Source: S015-6 sp964384945 (GTDB taxonomy: Bacteria; Desulfobacterota; DSWW01). Taken from it: a stretch of 64,000 nucleotides of DNA. The notes beneath the pieces were generated by a model. The model made no database searches, was not told the DNA's origin, and saw only the letters and a program-made list of their open reading frames with translations. Location: positions 35,459 to 99,458 of the forward strand of contig CAYLMK010000020.1 in assembly GCA_964384945.1 (NCBI GenBank), given 5' to 3'. Below, piece after piece: positions 8,204 to 17,132 of this stretch (positions are counted from its first letter, which is position 1; each line of letters starts with the position of its first letter). A program made the translations under genes and the position numbers.

Positions 8204-9766
8204 ATGAATGGAGAGAGAACCGCAAGACGGGCGCTGCTCGTGGTCTCGTCCTGCCTGCTGGCCGTGCTCTTGGCGGCGCAGGCGGCGCAGGCGGTGGTGA
8301 TCGACGAGAAGCGGAGCCTGGAGTTCATCGCCAAGGTGCAGAGCCGGGTCTCGCTGCGGATGGACGATTCCGAGGGGTTCACGGCCCCGGAGGTTTCGGT
8401 GGGCGACCTGGTGCAGTGGCGGAACATCGCCTACCTGGAGGTGAGCCACGATCTGAAGTACCTGATGGACACGATCGACCTGCTTGAGCCCCTGAAGCGC
8501 TGGGGCGTGGAGGCGAAGTACCGGGTGGTGGGCCGGTTCATGTACGAGGGGGTCTACGACGTGGGGCCGGAGGTGTTTCAGGACCTGGAGGATGCAGACC
8601 GGGATAACATCACGAGCTTCAAGGAGGCCTACGATCTCTGGGAGGGCTATGGAGATCTGGCCAAGGGGCCGGTCTTTCTGCGGATCGGGCGGCAGAATCT
8701 CTCCTGGGGGGAGACGGACGTCTTCCGGCTCTTGGACATGATCAACCCGCTGGACAACACCTACGGGGGGATCTTCGAGGATCTGGACGACCGGCGGATC
8801 CCGTTGTGGATGATGCGCGGGAGCTACAATTTCGGGGACCTGGGTCCTGCGGCCTCGCTCACGCTGGAGGGGTTCTGGGTGCCGGGGACCTGGGACGCCC
8901 ATGTCTCCCCCGTGGCGCCCGCGGGCACGCCGTATGCGATTCCGCTCGCGCCTGCGCCGGTGCCGATCTACGTGACCACGCCGAGCAAGGAGATGAGGAA
9001 CAGCCGGTGGGGGGGCCGGCTGCAGGGGGTGCTGTTCGATTCGGTGAACCTCTCGGTGGGCCACTACCAGAGCTTCATGGACAACCCGTCGAGCGTGCTC
9101 AATGAGAGGGATACGGGCGGACTTCTGCCGGAGTACTCGCTGGAGGTCTACTACGACGAGGTGCAGGTCACGGGCGGGGCTCTGAACTGGTGGGAGTCGC
9201 ACCTGGACGTGGTGGTGCGGGCCGAGGCGGCCTGGTTTTGGGAGGAGTCGGTCTTCATCCCGGAGGTGAACGCGCCGCTCATCCCGACCGGGCTGCCGAT
9301 CCCGGGCCTGGAGTTCCTGCCGGCGCAGGGCGACAAGGCCGAGAAGGACATTCTGCGGTGGATGATCGGGTTCGACAAGAACGTGTGGATCCGGCCGCTG
9401 AACAAGACGCAGACCTTCTTCTGGTCCATGCAGTACTTCGGCCAGTATATCCCGAACTACGACGGCCGGATCAAGCAGGCCGTGCCGATCTACCCGGACG
9501 ACTCGGACTACGCGAGCCTCAAAGAGGTGGAGGGCACGTTCACGTTCCTCACCAGCACGTCGTACGTGAGCGGGCAGGTCAATCCGCAGATCGTGGTGGC
9601 CTACGACGCGCGGGGGGCGTGGATGTTCCAGCCCCAGGTGAACCTGATCCGGGAGCCCTTCCGGTTCCTGATCCAGTACAGCGGCATTTACGGGGCCTTC
9701 ACGAATTTCGGGTTCTTCCGGGACCGGGACCAGGTGAGCTTCATCCTGAGCTATCTGCTCAACTGA
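8204..9766 (+). CDS. DUF1302-family outer-membrane-type protein
   Basis: A 520-residue exported protein. A signal peptide (about residues 1-30, ending AAQAAQA) is followed by long alternating polar/hydrophobic strands rich in Trp and Tyr, typical of the DUF1302 family and of a beta-barrel. Motifs such as LRIGRQNLSWGETDVFR and the C-terminal strand ending SFILSYLLN (terminal aromatic/hydrophobic pattern) support an outer-membrane location. Its exact role is undefined in the family. It lies 39 bp after the RND transporter and 163 bp before the DUF1329 gene, consistent with a shared function in moving hydrophobic compounds across the envelope. Confidence 0.82.
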   Translation: MNGERTARRALLVVSSCLLAVLLAAQAAQAVVIDEKRSLEFIAKVQSRVSLRMDDSEGFTAPEVSVGDLVQWRNIAYLEVSHDLKYLMDTIDLLEPLKRWGVEAKYRVVGRFMYEGVYDVGPEVFQDLEDADRDNITSFKEAYDLWEGYGDLAKGPVFLRIGRQNLSWGETDVFRLLDMINPLDNTYGGIFEDLDDRRIPLWMMRGSYNFGDLGPAASLTLEGFWVPGTWDAHVSPVAPAGTPYAIPLAPAPVPIYVTTPSKEMRNSRWGGRLQGVLFDSVNLSVGHYQSFMDNPSSVLNERDTGGLLPEYSLEVYYDEVQVTGGALNWWESHLDVVVRAEAAWFWEESVFIPEVNAPLIPTGLPIPGLEFLPAQGDKAEKDILRWMIGFDKNVWIRPLNKTQTFFWSMQYFGQYIPNYDGRIKQAVPIYPDDSDYASLKEVEGTFTFLTSTSYVSGQVNPQIVVAYDARGAWMFQPQVNLIREPFRFLIQYSGIYGAFTNFGFFRDRDQVSFILSYLLN

Positions 9767-9790
9767 CAGGGCGTCGTCAGACGCCCTGTC
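9765..9790 (+). terminator. Perfect hairpin after the DUF1302 gene
   Basis: GACAGGGCGTC and GACGCCCTGTC form an 11-bp perfect stem with a 4-nt loop, overlapping the stop codon of the DUF1302 gene. There is no T-run, so it may attenuate transcription or stabilise the upstream mRNA rather than terminate. Confidence 0.5.
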
Positions 9791-9810
9791 ATCCCCGCGA
9801 AAGCGGGGAT
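9791..9810 (+). repeat. Intergenic hairpin repeat with GAAA loop
   Basis: ATCCCCGC-GAAA-GCGGGGAT is a perfect 8-bp stem with a GAAA tetraloop, directly abutting the previous hairpin. This motif is a widespread short intergenic repeat in proteobacteria. Only this copy was noticed in the window. Confidence 0.5.
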
Positions 9811-9929
9811 CCCCCGGCACACGGTACCGGGAGGGTCCCGCCGGATCCCGCCCTTGGCGCAGGTGAGGGGCGGGAATTAGGTAGAGGAAGAGATCCGCTA
9901 TCGACAAGGAAGACAGGAGGCAATTAGAA

Positions 9930-11246
9930 ATGAAAAAGAAACAACACAGTGTCGTCTCTTGGATCGGCCTTGGGCTTCTTCTGTGCGTGGTGCCGTCGGC
10001 ATCCGCGGACGTGGCCGTGGGCGATGTGATCGACAAATCGAGCTGGGAAAAGATCCAGGGGATGGTGCCCGACCCGGTGCTCGAGTGGTACAAGACGGGC
10101 CGGTACATTACGAGCGTCGGGGAACTGAATTACGATGTTGACAAGTGCCTTCCCAAATACGTGTACGAGAGGGCCGAGGGGAATAGCGGAAAGTACGGTG
10201 TGAACGAGAATAACGAGCTGATCATCGCCGCAACCGGTGAGCTCGCCACGGATGTAGTGGGCCTTCCCTTCCCCCAGATCGACCCCAAGGACCCGAAGGC
10301 GGGGGTCAAGATCGTCTACAACGGTACCTTCGTCCGGATGTTCAACGGGAACGCACGGTGGCCGGGAATGGTGGGCCACTATGTGAGTACATCCCGGCAC
10401 GAGCGGGACGTAGTGGTGGACATGAGGACCGCTCCCTTCCTCGGATGGCCGGGCATCGCAGAGATGAAGAACCCGCAGGGCTTCCAGGAGCAGTACGTTT
10501 TGAAGGTGGTCTCTCCTTATGACCTGGCAGGCACGGCGGTGCTCACGTGGCGATATTTTGGGATGAAGCCGGACATGACCTTCGGCTATGTCCCTGCCAT
10601 CCGGAGGGTCAGGCGCATGAGCCCGGCCAACCGGTCGGACGCCATGTTCGGCTCCGACTTCTCGGCGGACGACACCGGCTACATCGGCTATGACGGCAAG
10701 GTGCCCTACTTCGAATTCAAGCTCGTCGGCGAGGGAGAGGCTTTGGGCATGTTCTTCGGCAAGGACATGGTTCAGTGCGTCAGAGATCAGCTCGGCGTGT
10801 TGACTTCGACGGAACCGCCGGGCCTGGACTTCAAGGTCGGCTACGAGGTGGAGGGCTGGCAAGGTGCGCTCTGGGCCCCGGCCACGAAGGACGTCTTTTT
10901 CGTCAAGCGGCCGGTCTGGAAGGTCGAGTGCATTTCCAAGGACCCGTTCTACAATTACGGCAAGCAATCCATGTGGATCGACAAGGAGTTCTTCTGCAGC
11001 TTCTACAAGCAGATTTTCGACCACTCGGACGAGCACTGGAAGGTCTGGTACGACATCTGGAACGTGGCGGTGAGTGAGAAGGACGCGTTCTCGATCCCGT
11101 ATTTTCGTATGGTCACGATCGTGGACGAGCGCGCAGGACACGCCTCGGCCTTCGAGTGCGTGTACGAGAAGAGCCCGGCCTATTACTTCGTAAAGGAAGA
11201 CGCGGACGTCTACAGCCTGGGCGGGTTCCAGCGGTATTGCAAGTAG
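9930..11246 (+). CDS. DUF1329-family exported protein
   Basis: A 438-residue protein with a clear signal peptide (KKK, hydrophobic core, cut near SASA about residue 26). The mature part matches the DUF1329 family, with lipoprotein-sorting-like (LolA/LolB-like) character: NPQGFQEQYVLKVVSPYDLAGTA near 180-200 and RRVRRMSP near 225. No lipobox cysteine is visible, so it is likely periplasmic or outer-membrane associated. The ATG is preceded by a strong AGGAGG. DUF1329 genes usually sit next to DUF1302 and MMPL transporter genes, as here, so it is read as the periplasmic partner of that system. Confidence 0.82.
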   Translation: MKKKQHSVVSWIGLGLLLCVVPSASADVAVGDVIDKSSWEKIQGMVPDPVLEWYKTGRYITSVGELNYDVDKCLPKYVYERAEGNSGKYGVNENNELIIAATGELATDVVGLPFPQIDPKDPKAGVKIVYNGTFVRMFNGNARWPGMVGHYVSTSRHERDVVVDMRTAPFLGWPGIAEMKNPQGFQEQYVLKVVSPYDLAGTAVLTWRYFGMKPDMTFGYVPAIRRVRRMSPANRSDAMFGSDFSADDTGYIGYDGKVPYFEFKLVGEGEALGMFFGKDMVQCVRDQLGVLTSTEPPGLDFKVGYEVEGWQGALWAPATKDVFFVKRPVWKVECISKDPFYNYGKQSMWIDKEFFCSFYKQIFDHSDEHWKVWYDIWNVAVSEKDAFSIPYFRMVTIVDERAGHASAFECVYEKSPAYYFVKEDADVYSLGGFQRYCK

Positions 11247-11286
11247 CGGACGCGGCTGATTCTCTCTGCGCAGAACGGAGGTAAGC

Positions 11287-12141
11287 ATGCTGAATGAATT
11301 CACCGTGGGCTTCCGGACGACCGAAGAGGAGCTGGACCTCATGGTCGCCCTGAGCATGTCGGCCGAGGGGGTGGGAGCTGCCGTCTTTCTCATCTCCCTC
11401 CTGTCAGGCTGGATGGGGGCGGCCTTTGTGGGGCTGGGGCTCGTATGCGTGGGTGCCGCCGCCCTGTTTACCCACCTGGGTCATCCCCTGCGGTTCTGGC
11501 GGGTCATCTCCAAGACGCACGTCACGTGGATCAGCCGCGGGGCGATCTTCACGGGCGGGCTGATCGGTCTCGGCTTCCTGGCGCTGATCCTGCCGGACGG
11601 GAATGCGTTCGCCATGCTCTGCCAGATGTTCTCGCTGATGTGCGCGCTCGTGGTGATGCTTTACACAGGGTTCCTCTTTTCTTCCATGCATGCGATTCCG
11701 TTCTGGAACACGTCGCTCCTGCCGATCCTCTTCCTTGCGCATTCCATGGCTTCCGCCGGCGTGGTCAGGCTCGGGCTCCTTCCCTTGTCGGGGCGCAGAC
11801 TGGCGGACAGCCCCCGGGAGGTGTCCGCAGTCCTGGCGGCGCTCCTCTTCTCTCTCGTGCTGAGCTGGGTCCACACGAAGTCGGTCCCTGCCTCCGAGGC
11901 GGCCCGGGAGTCGGTGCGGCTCCTGACCGAGGGGAAGCTCAGGTCGCTCTACCTCACGGGCGGGGGGATGGTGGGGCTGGCCGCGCCGATCGTGCTCGTC
12001 ATGCTGGCGCACGCGATCTCCACGGACATGGGAATTGTCTCGGCGTTGTTCGTTTTCCTTGCCTTGGTGCTCAGGCTCGCCGGCGACATGGCCTTCCGAA
12101 ATGCCGTGCTCCGGGCCGGGGTCTACGCGCCGGTAATTTAG
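11287..12141 (+). CDS. DmsC-like membrane anchor subunit of the molybdenum enzyme
   Basis: A 284-residue integral membrane protein with about eight hydrophobic helices and the arrangement of dimethyl-sulfoxide-reductase anchor subunits (DmsC/PhsC type), including a THLGHPLRFWRV stretch near residue 60. It lacks heme-type CxxCH motifs. The catalytic and ferredoxin subunits follow at 12438 and 15214, giving an unusual anchor-catalytic-FeS order. It should pass electrons between the ferredoxin subunit and the quinone pool. It starts behind a GGAGG ribosome site. Subunit assignment is supported by context and topology. Confidence 0.8.
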   Translation: MLNEFTVGFRTTEEELDLMVALSMSAEGVGAAVFLISLLSGWMGAAFVGLGLVCVGAAALFTHLGHPLRFWRVISKTHVTWISRGAIFTGGLIGLGFLALILPDGNAFAMLCQMFSLMCALVVMLYTGFLFSSMHAIPFWNTSLLPILFLAHSMASAGVVRLGLLPLSGRRLADSPREVSAVLAALLFSLVLSWVHTKSVPASEAARESVRLLTEGKLRSLYLTGGGMVGLAAPIVLVMLAHAISTDMGIVSALFVFLALVLRLAGDMAFRNAVLRAGVYAPVI

Positions 12142-12188
12142 CACGGCTTGCGCCGCAAGCGGAAACGCGAAGGGCGAAAGGGATGGGC

Positions 12189-12288
12189 TGTAAGGTGTTA
12201 GGTGTAGGGTATAGGGTCCCTGCTCTCTCCCCAGGAGGTGCAAACGCCTCGAGGAAGGGGGGAAGCCCGACATCTTATACCTTACGCC
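12189..12288 (+). repeat. Hairpin element of 7-bp units (type 2)
   Basis: Four consecutive degenerate 7-mers (TGTAAGG, TGTTAGG, TGTAGGG, TATAGGG) at 12189-12216 are answered by a roughly complementary arm at 12271-12288 (CATCTTATACCTTACGCC). The gap 12142-12437 has no gene; it holds this element and the next repeat. Confidence 0.45.
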
Positions 12289-12326
12289 TTGTGCCCGAGA
12301 CAGGATTCAGAGATGAGGGAATTGGA

Positions 12327-12417
12327 GCTGTTGGCTGTTAGCTCTTAGCGTTTAGCCCCCTCCCAGCCCTGAGTGTACGCCGGTGGGGCGGTTGGGAGCT
12401 CATAGCTAACAGCAAGT
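12327..12417 (+). repeat. Dispersed TTAGCNN hairpin repeat, copy A
   Basis: The left arm reads as 7-mers TTGGCTG, TTAGCTC, TTAGCGT, TTAGCCC. The right arm contains AGCTAACAGC (12404-12413), the exact reverse complement of GCTGTTAGCT (12334-12343). Related elements occur at 15024, 31235 and 46957. Confidence 0.6.
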
Positions 12418-12437
12418 ATGCATCAGGGAGGATGCAA

Positions 12438-15008
12438 ATGGCGAACGGACGACGGATGGACGAAGCCTGGGTTCCCACGACCTGTTACGGGTGCTTTCCA
12501 TCGTGCGCGATCCAGGTGCACCGGAAGGACGGAAAGCTGGTCGGGTCCCGAGGGGACCCCAATGTATACAGCTCTTACGGAAAGTGCTGCGGCAAATCCC
12601 TGGCGCGGGTGGCGGACCTCTACCACCCGAACCGGGTGACCAAACCGATGATCCGCACCAACCCGGAGAAGGGCATCGGGGTGGATCCCAAGTGGAAGGA
12701 GATCGGCTGGGAAGAGGCCACGGAGATGCTGGTGGAGAGGCTGGAGAAGCTCCGCAAAGACGATCCCCGGAAGCTCGTCATGGCCTCCATGGACATGAAC
12801 AATCATTACTATCAGTATGCGTTTACCAGGGCCTTCGGTTCCCCGAACTACGCCTGGTACAGCGCCACCATGTGCGGCGGCGGCCTCCACACCGTTTACT
12901 TCATGACCCTGGGAACGGTCAACTCCGAGCCGGACGCGGAACGCTGCAACTATCTCGTCCAGTGGGGGTCCCAATACGGCCTGGGAGCGAACAACAACCC
13001 GCTCGTGGGAATCCGGGAGATGGCGGACGCCCGGAAGCGTGGTGCAAAACTGGTCGTGGTCGACCCGATCTGCAGCCACGCGGCGGCCAAGGCGGACGAG
13101 TGGATCCCGATCATCCCGGGTACCGACGGGGCGCTGGGCCTGGGGGTCGCGAACGTGATGGTGAACGAGCTGGGCATCTATGACGCCGAATACTTGAAGA
13201 AGGGGACGAACGCGCCCTACCTCATCCGGGAAGACGGCCACTATGTGAGGGACGGCGCCACGGAGAAGCCCCTGGTCTGGGACGCGGGAGACGGGGCGGC
13301 CAAGGTTTACGACGACGGGACGATACGGGACCATGCCCTCGAAGGCAGCTACGAGGTGGACGGCACGAAGTGCCGGCCCGCCTTCGAGCTGTTCAAGGAA
13401 CACCTGAAGAAGTACCCGGCCGACAGGGTGGGCGAAATCACGGGCATTCCGCCGGAGACGATCCGGCGGTTCGCCAGGGAGTTCGGCGAGGCGGCCCAGG
13501 TGGGCAAGACAATCCAGTACGAGGGCCACACGCTCCCCCACCGGCCGGCCTGCATCGAGACGAAGCGGGGCGGGACCCAGCACAAGAACGGATTCTGGAA
13601 CGTCTACTCCATCATCCTGCCGAACATCCTTGTGGGCGCCATGAACGTACCCGGAGGCCTCCTTGGAACGCATCCGCAGGGGCCCTTCGGCATGTGGAAG
13701 ATCACGGAGTCGAAGGACGGACTGATCGTCACGGACGTGTGCGACGTGATGGCGGACATCACGGACTTCATCACGCCTTACCCTCCGAAGGAGGTCAAGC
13801 CTCCGGAAACTCTCGAGCTGATGGAACTCATTCCCTGCTCCGGGTTCCGCAACACCATTCCCATCCTGACCTTGAATGACCCGAAGAAGTTCCGCATCCC
13901 CTACGATCCGGAGTTCCTGGTCATCTTCCGGTTCAACCCGATGATGACCACGATGGACCCGAAGTCGGTGGCCCAGACTCTGAAAAAGATGAAATTCGTC
14001 CTCTCGTTTGCGTGGCACATCGATGAGACGAACGAGTTTGCGGACTTGATCATCCCGGATTTGCACGACTTCGAGCAATGGTGGACCTTTCCCGCGAATC
14101 TTCCTGCCGGGTTCATCAGCCCGGGGCCGGGCCCCTGGTACGGCCAGATACACCAGCCCATTGTGGACCCTCCGAAGGGGCTGCGGCACTGGGCCGAATT
14201 CATGATGGATGTCTGGGAGCGCCTCGGGCTCCTGCCGGAGGTGAACCGGCTGATCAACGAGAAGAGCGGCCTGGCGGCCGCAGGAAAGCACGCCCTCGAG
14301 CCGGACAAGAAATACACGACCGAGGACGTCGCCAAGAGAACGGTCTGCATGCTGACCGGAGAAGAGGAGTTCAACCCGGAGACCTTCCAGGATACGGGTG
14401 CGGTCCCCTTCTACGACAAGACGCCGCAAGAGGCATTCCCGGCCTGTTTCTGGAAGGCCCGCGTGCCGATCTACTTCGAGCACTTCATCGACGTGGGAAA
14501 AGACGTGGAACGGGTCACCCGGGAACTGGGTATGGATTGGTGGGACACCTCCTTCTATCACCCCATGCCCGAATGGCACCCCTGTCGGTCCCACCAGCAG
14601 GGCGACGGCGAGTATGACCTCTATATCGCCTTCAGCAAGGCGCCGCTCCTGGCCCACTCGACCACGGCGGAGAACCCCTGGGCGGACGATGTCGTGAAAC
14701 GGAATCCCCTGGACTATTCGGTGCTGCTCCACACGAGCTATGCGGAGAAGAAGGGGATCAAGGACGGCGACATGGTCTGGGTGGAATCGGACGTGACCCG
14801 CGTCAGGGGCAGAGTCCGGGTCACCGAGTGCGTGCACCCGAAGGTGGTGGGCAACTTCGGGATCGGCGGCCGCTGGGGCAGAGAGAAGAACATATCTCGG
14901 GGCAAGGGCGTTCACTTCAACTCCCTGATCCGGTTCGGCTGGGACATGGTGGACACCCTGTGCGGCCAGATCGACTACTGCGCAAAGGTGAAGGTGTACA
15001 AGGCGTAA
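12438..15008 (+). CDS. Molybdopterin oxidoreductase catalytic subunit (DMSO reductase family)
   Basis: An 856-residue enzyme. An N-terminal [4Fe-4S] motif (CYGCFPSC, then a fourth Cys in YGKCCGKSL) is followed by molybdopterin-binding domains. Cys146 in ATMCGGG is the likely molybdenum or tungsten ligand by position. The C-terminal domain (about 720-856) is of the MopB-binding type. No Tat signal is present, so the subunit should face the cytoplasm, unlike DmsA. ATG 12438 was chosen because GGAGG lies 7 nt upstream; the ATG six bases earlier is too close to it. With anchor and ferredoxin subunits the layout resembles phenylacetyl-CoA:acceptor oxidoreductase-type complexes. The substrate is unknown; a hydroxylation, dehydrogenation or hydration step in the local catabolic route is inferred. 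Confidence 0.85.
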   Translation: MANGRRMDEAWVPTTCYGCFPSCAIQVHRKDGKLVGSRGDPNVYSSYGKCCGKSLARVADLYHPNRVTKPMIRTNPEKGIGVDPKWKEIGWEEATEMLVERLEKLRKDDPRKLVMASMDMNNHYYQYAFTRAFGSPNYAWYSATMCGGGLHTVYFMTLGTVNSEPDAERCNYLVQWGSQYGLGANNNPLVGIREMADARKRGAKLVVVDPICSHAAAKADEWIPIIPGTDGALGLGVANVMVNELGIYDAEYLKKGTNAPYLIREDGHYVRDGATEKPLVWDAGDGAAKVYDDGTIRDHALEGSYEVDGTKCRPAFELFKEHLKKYPADRVGEITGIPPETIRRFAREFGEAAQVGKTIQYEGHTLPHRPACIETKRGGTQHKNGFWNVYSIILPNILVGAMNVPGGLLGTHPQGPFGMWKITESKDGLIVTDVCDVMADITDFITPYPPKEVKPPETLELMELIPCSGFRNTIPILTLNDPKKFRIPYDPEFLVIFRFNPMMTTMDPKSVAQTLKKMKFVLSFAWHIDETNEFADLIIPDLHDFEQWWTFPANLPAGFISPGPGPWYGQIHQPIVDPPKGLRHWAEFMMDVWERLGLLPEVNRLINEKSGLAAAGKHALEPDKKYTTEDVAKRTVCMLTGEEEFNPETFQDTGAVPFYDKTPQEAFPACFWKARVPIYFEHFIDVGKDVERVTRELGMDWWDTSFYHPMPEWHPCRSHQQGDGEYDLYIAFSKAPLLAHSTTAENPWADDVVKRNPLDYSVLLHTSYAEKKGIKDGDMVWVESDVTRVRGRVRVTECVHPKVVGNFGIGGRWGREKNISRGKGVHFNSLIRFGWDMVDTLCGQIDYCAKVKVYKA

Positions 15009-15023
15009 GAACAGGGATCAGGA

Positions 15024-15133
15024 ATTGAAGCCGTTAGCCGTTAGCTTTTGGCCGCAAGCTCCCAACTGCCTCACCCTCGAACACGCAGGGCCGGGCGGGG
15101 GCTGAACGCTACGAGTTGACGGCTGACAGCTCC
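15024..15133 (+). repeat. Dispersed TTAGCNN hairpin repeat, copy B
   Basis: The 7-mers TTAGCCG, TTAGCTT, TTGGCCG run from 15034. An approximately complementary arm (GAGTTGACGGCTGACAGCTCC) closes the element. It is followed by CTTTCGGGCACG, as is copy C. It fills the gap between the catalytic and ferredoxin genes of the molybdenum enzyme. Confidence 0.55.
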
Positions 15134-15213
15134 TTTCGGGCACGCCTGCGGGTACAAGCGCGGTTTCCAGAAAGCGAAGGGCCCCGCGCCTGAAATCACA
15201 ATGGGAGAAAGCG

Positions 15214-15843
15214 ATGGCCAGATACGAGATGATCATCGACCTGGACCTGTGCATCGGCTGCAACGCCTGCACGGTGGCCTGCAAGCAGGAACACGGCACC
15301 CAACCGGGCGTTTTCTGGGGGTATGTGCTGCAAAAGGAGTACGGGAAGACGCCCCGGGTGACAAGGCTGTTCCTGCCGGTCCTCTGCAACCACTGTGAGA
15401 ACCCGCCGTGCGAAGAGGTCTGCCCCACGGGCGCGACCTACCGGGACGAAGACGGGACGGTCCTCGTGGACTACGAGAAGTGCATCGGCTGCAAGACGTG
15501 CATGACCGCCTGCCCGTACAACATCCGCTGGTACATCGACAAAGAGGAATACTACTTCCCGAACACGCCGATTCCCTACGGGGTGGACGAACTGAGGGGA
15601 TACGAGAAGATCGTGCAGAAGTGCAACTTCTGCGTGGATCGGCTGAAGCGCGGCGAGGAACCGAAGTGCGTGGAGGTCTGCCCCACGTACTGCCGGAAGT
15701 TCGGGGACGCGGAGGATCCGGAGAGCGAGGTGGCCCGGATCCTGCGAAACGACAGGACGTTCGTGCTGCGGCCCGAGGCGGGTACCGGGCCGCGGGTGCG
15801 TTACATCCAGAACAAGAATCTCGACATCGTCAGGATCCGGTGA
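15214..15843 (+). CDS. Four-cluster ferredoxin subunit (DmsB/PadC-like)
   Basis: A 209-residue iron-sulfur protein with four Cys groups: CIGCNACTVAC near residue 13, CNHCENPPCEEVCP near 59, CIGCKTCMTACP near 91 and CNFCVDRLKRGEEPKCVEVCP near 137. This is the pattern of electron-transfer subunits of DMSO-reductase-type enzymes. There is no signal peptide, agreeing with a cytoplasm-facing catalytic subunit. It should relay electrons between the catalytic subunit at 12438 and the anchor at 11287. The 205-bp gap upstream contains a hairpin repeat, so its expression could be partly uncoupled from the catalytic gene. Confidence 0.9.
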   Translation: MARYEMIIDLDLCIGCNACTVACKQEHGTQPGVFWGYVLQKEYGKTPRVTRLFLPVLCNHCENPPCEEVCPTGATYRDEDGTVLVDYEKCIGCKTCMTACPYNIRWYIDKEEYYFPNTPIPYGVDELRGYEKIVQKCNFCVDRLKRGEEPKCVEVCPTYCRKFGDAEDPESEVARILRNDRTFVLRPEAGTGPRVRYIQNKNLDIVRIR

Positions 15844-15877
15844 GACCGGACGCAACGTCGTCGGACAGGAGAAAGCT

Positions 15878-17128
15878 ATGGGCCAAACGATTGCGGAAAA
15901 GGTCTTTTCCAGGAAGGTCGGCCGGCCGGTGCGGGCCGGGGAGTACGTCACCGCACCGGTGGACCGGGCGCTGATGAACGAGGCCTTCGCGCTGGCCTGG
16001 ATCCACCTGAACTCGGCGGGCCTGAGCCGGATCTGGGACCCGAAGAGGGTGGTGGTCGTGATCGACCACTTCGTTCCCGCCAACAGCGAACGGAACGCCT
16101 CGATCCACGCCATGATCCGGGGCACGGCCAAGGCCCTGAATCTGGAGCACTATTACGGGGAGTCGGAAGGGATCGCGCACCAGGTCATGATGGAGAAGGG
16201 GCATGCCCGGCCCGGAGACCTGATCGTGGGAACCGACTCCCACACGTGCAGCTACGGGGCCCTGGGGGCGGCGGCGACAGGGATCGGCCCGACCGAGATG
16301 GCCTACGTGCTCGCCAAGGGGGAACTGTGGTTCCTGGTGCCCGCGACGATCCGGATGGTCCTGAAGGGGCGGCTGCCGGATCGGGTCGCCTCCAAGGACA
16401 TCCTCCTGCACATCGCCGGTACGTATGGTACGGAGGTGGCGCAGTACAAGTCGATCGAGTTTGTCGGCGACGGTGCGGACGCGCTCTCCGTCGAGAGCCG
16501 GATGACCATGAGCAACATGGCCGTGGAGATCGGCGCGAAGTTCGGTCTTTTCAATGCCGACGGCAAGACCCTCGCGTATCTCGAGGGCAAGGGGGAAGGC
16601 CCGCTCGAGAAGATTGCCGGGGACGCGGACGCCTGCCATTCGGCTGTCTACGAGATCGATGTGAGCGGCCTGGCGCCTCAGGTGGCCTGCCCGCACTCGG
16701 TGGGAAACGTCAAGCCGGTGAGCGAACTCAAGGGCAAGCCGGTCAACCAGGCCGTGCTGGGCTCCTGCACGAACGGCCGGCTCGAGGATCTGAGGGCTGC
16801 GGCCGGGATCCTGAAGGGAAGGAGGGTCGATCCCTCCACCCGGCTGCTCGTCTATCCGGCCTCGCGGGACGTCTACCTCCGGGCCATGGAGGAAGGGGTT
16901 CTCCTGGACCTGGCGGAGGCCGGCGGCATCCTCTGCAATCCGAGCTGCGGCCCGTGCTTCGGCGGGCACGTGGGCCTTCTGAGCAAGGGCGAGGTCTGCA
17001 TCTCCTCGACGAACCGGAATTTCAAGGGCCGCATGGGCAGCCCGGATGCGGAGGTCTATCTGGCCTCACCGGCCACGGTTGCGGCCTCGGCGCTCATGGG
17101 CGTGATCACAGACCCGAGGGAGGTGTGA
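15878..17128 (+). CDS. LeuC-like large subunit of an aconitase-family hydro-lyase
   Basis: A 416-residue large subunit of the split isopropylmalate-isomerase/homoaconitase/dimethylmaleate-hydratase group. The [4Fe-4S] ligands lie in GSCTNGR near residue 292 and CNPSCGPCFGG near 351; the substrate-loop motif GTDSHTC is near 113. It catalyses (de)hydration of a hydroxylated di- or tricarboxylate together with the small subunit that starts 5 bp after its stop. No leucine-synthesis genes (leuA, leuB) are present; instead an isocitrate-lyase-superfamily gene follows. This favours a 2,3-dimethylmalate- or methylcitrate-type hydro-lyase over leucine biosynthesis. Substrate is inference. Confidence 0.85.
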   Translation: MGQTIAEKVFSRKVGRPVRAGEYVTAPVDRALMNEAFALAWIHLNSAGLSRIWDPKRVVVVIDHFVPANSERNASIHAMIRGTAKALNLEHYYGESEGIAHQVMMEKGHARPGDLIVGTDSHTCSYGALGAAATGIGPTEMAYVLAKGELWFLVPATIRMVLKGRLPDRVASKDILLHIAGTYGTEVAQYKSIEFVGDGADALSVESRMTMSNMAVEIGAKFGLFNADGKTLAYLEGKGEGPLEKIAGDADACHSAVYEIDVSGLAPQVACPHSVGNVKPVSELKGKPVNQAVLGSCTNGRLEDLRAAAGILKGRRVDPSTRLLVYPASRDVYLRAMEEGVLLDLAEAGGILCNPSCGPCFGGHVGLLSKGEVCISSTNRNFKGRMGSPDAEVYLASPATVAASALMGVITDPREV

Positions 17129-17132
17129 AGCC

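Noticed and set aside
4850..10108. A 1752-codon open frame on the minus strand over the regulator, transporter and DUF1302 genes
   Set aside because: Low-complexity, Arg/Pro/Asp-rich translation without domains; it mirrors codon bias of the real plus-strand genes in GC-rich DNA.
12142..12437. Heptamer repeats considered as a CRISPR-like array
   Set aside because: Units are 7 bp with no spacers and form opposed arms of hairpins; no cas genes nearby.
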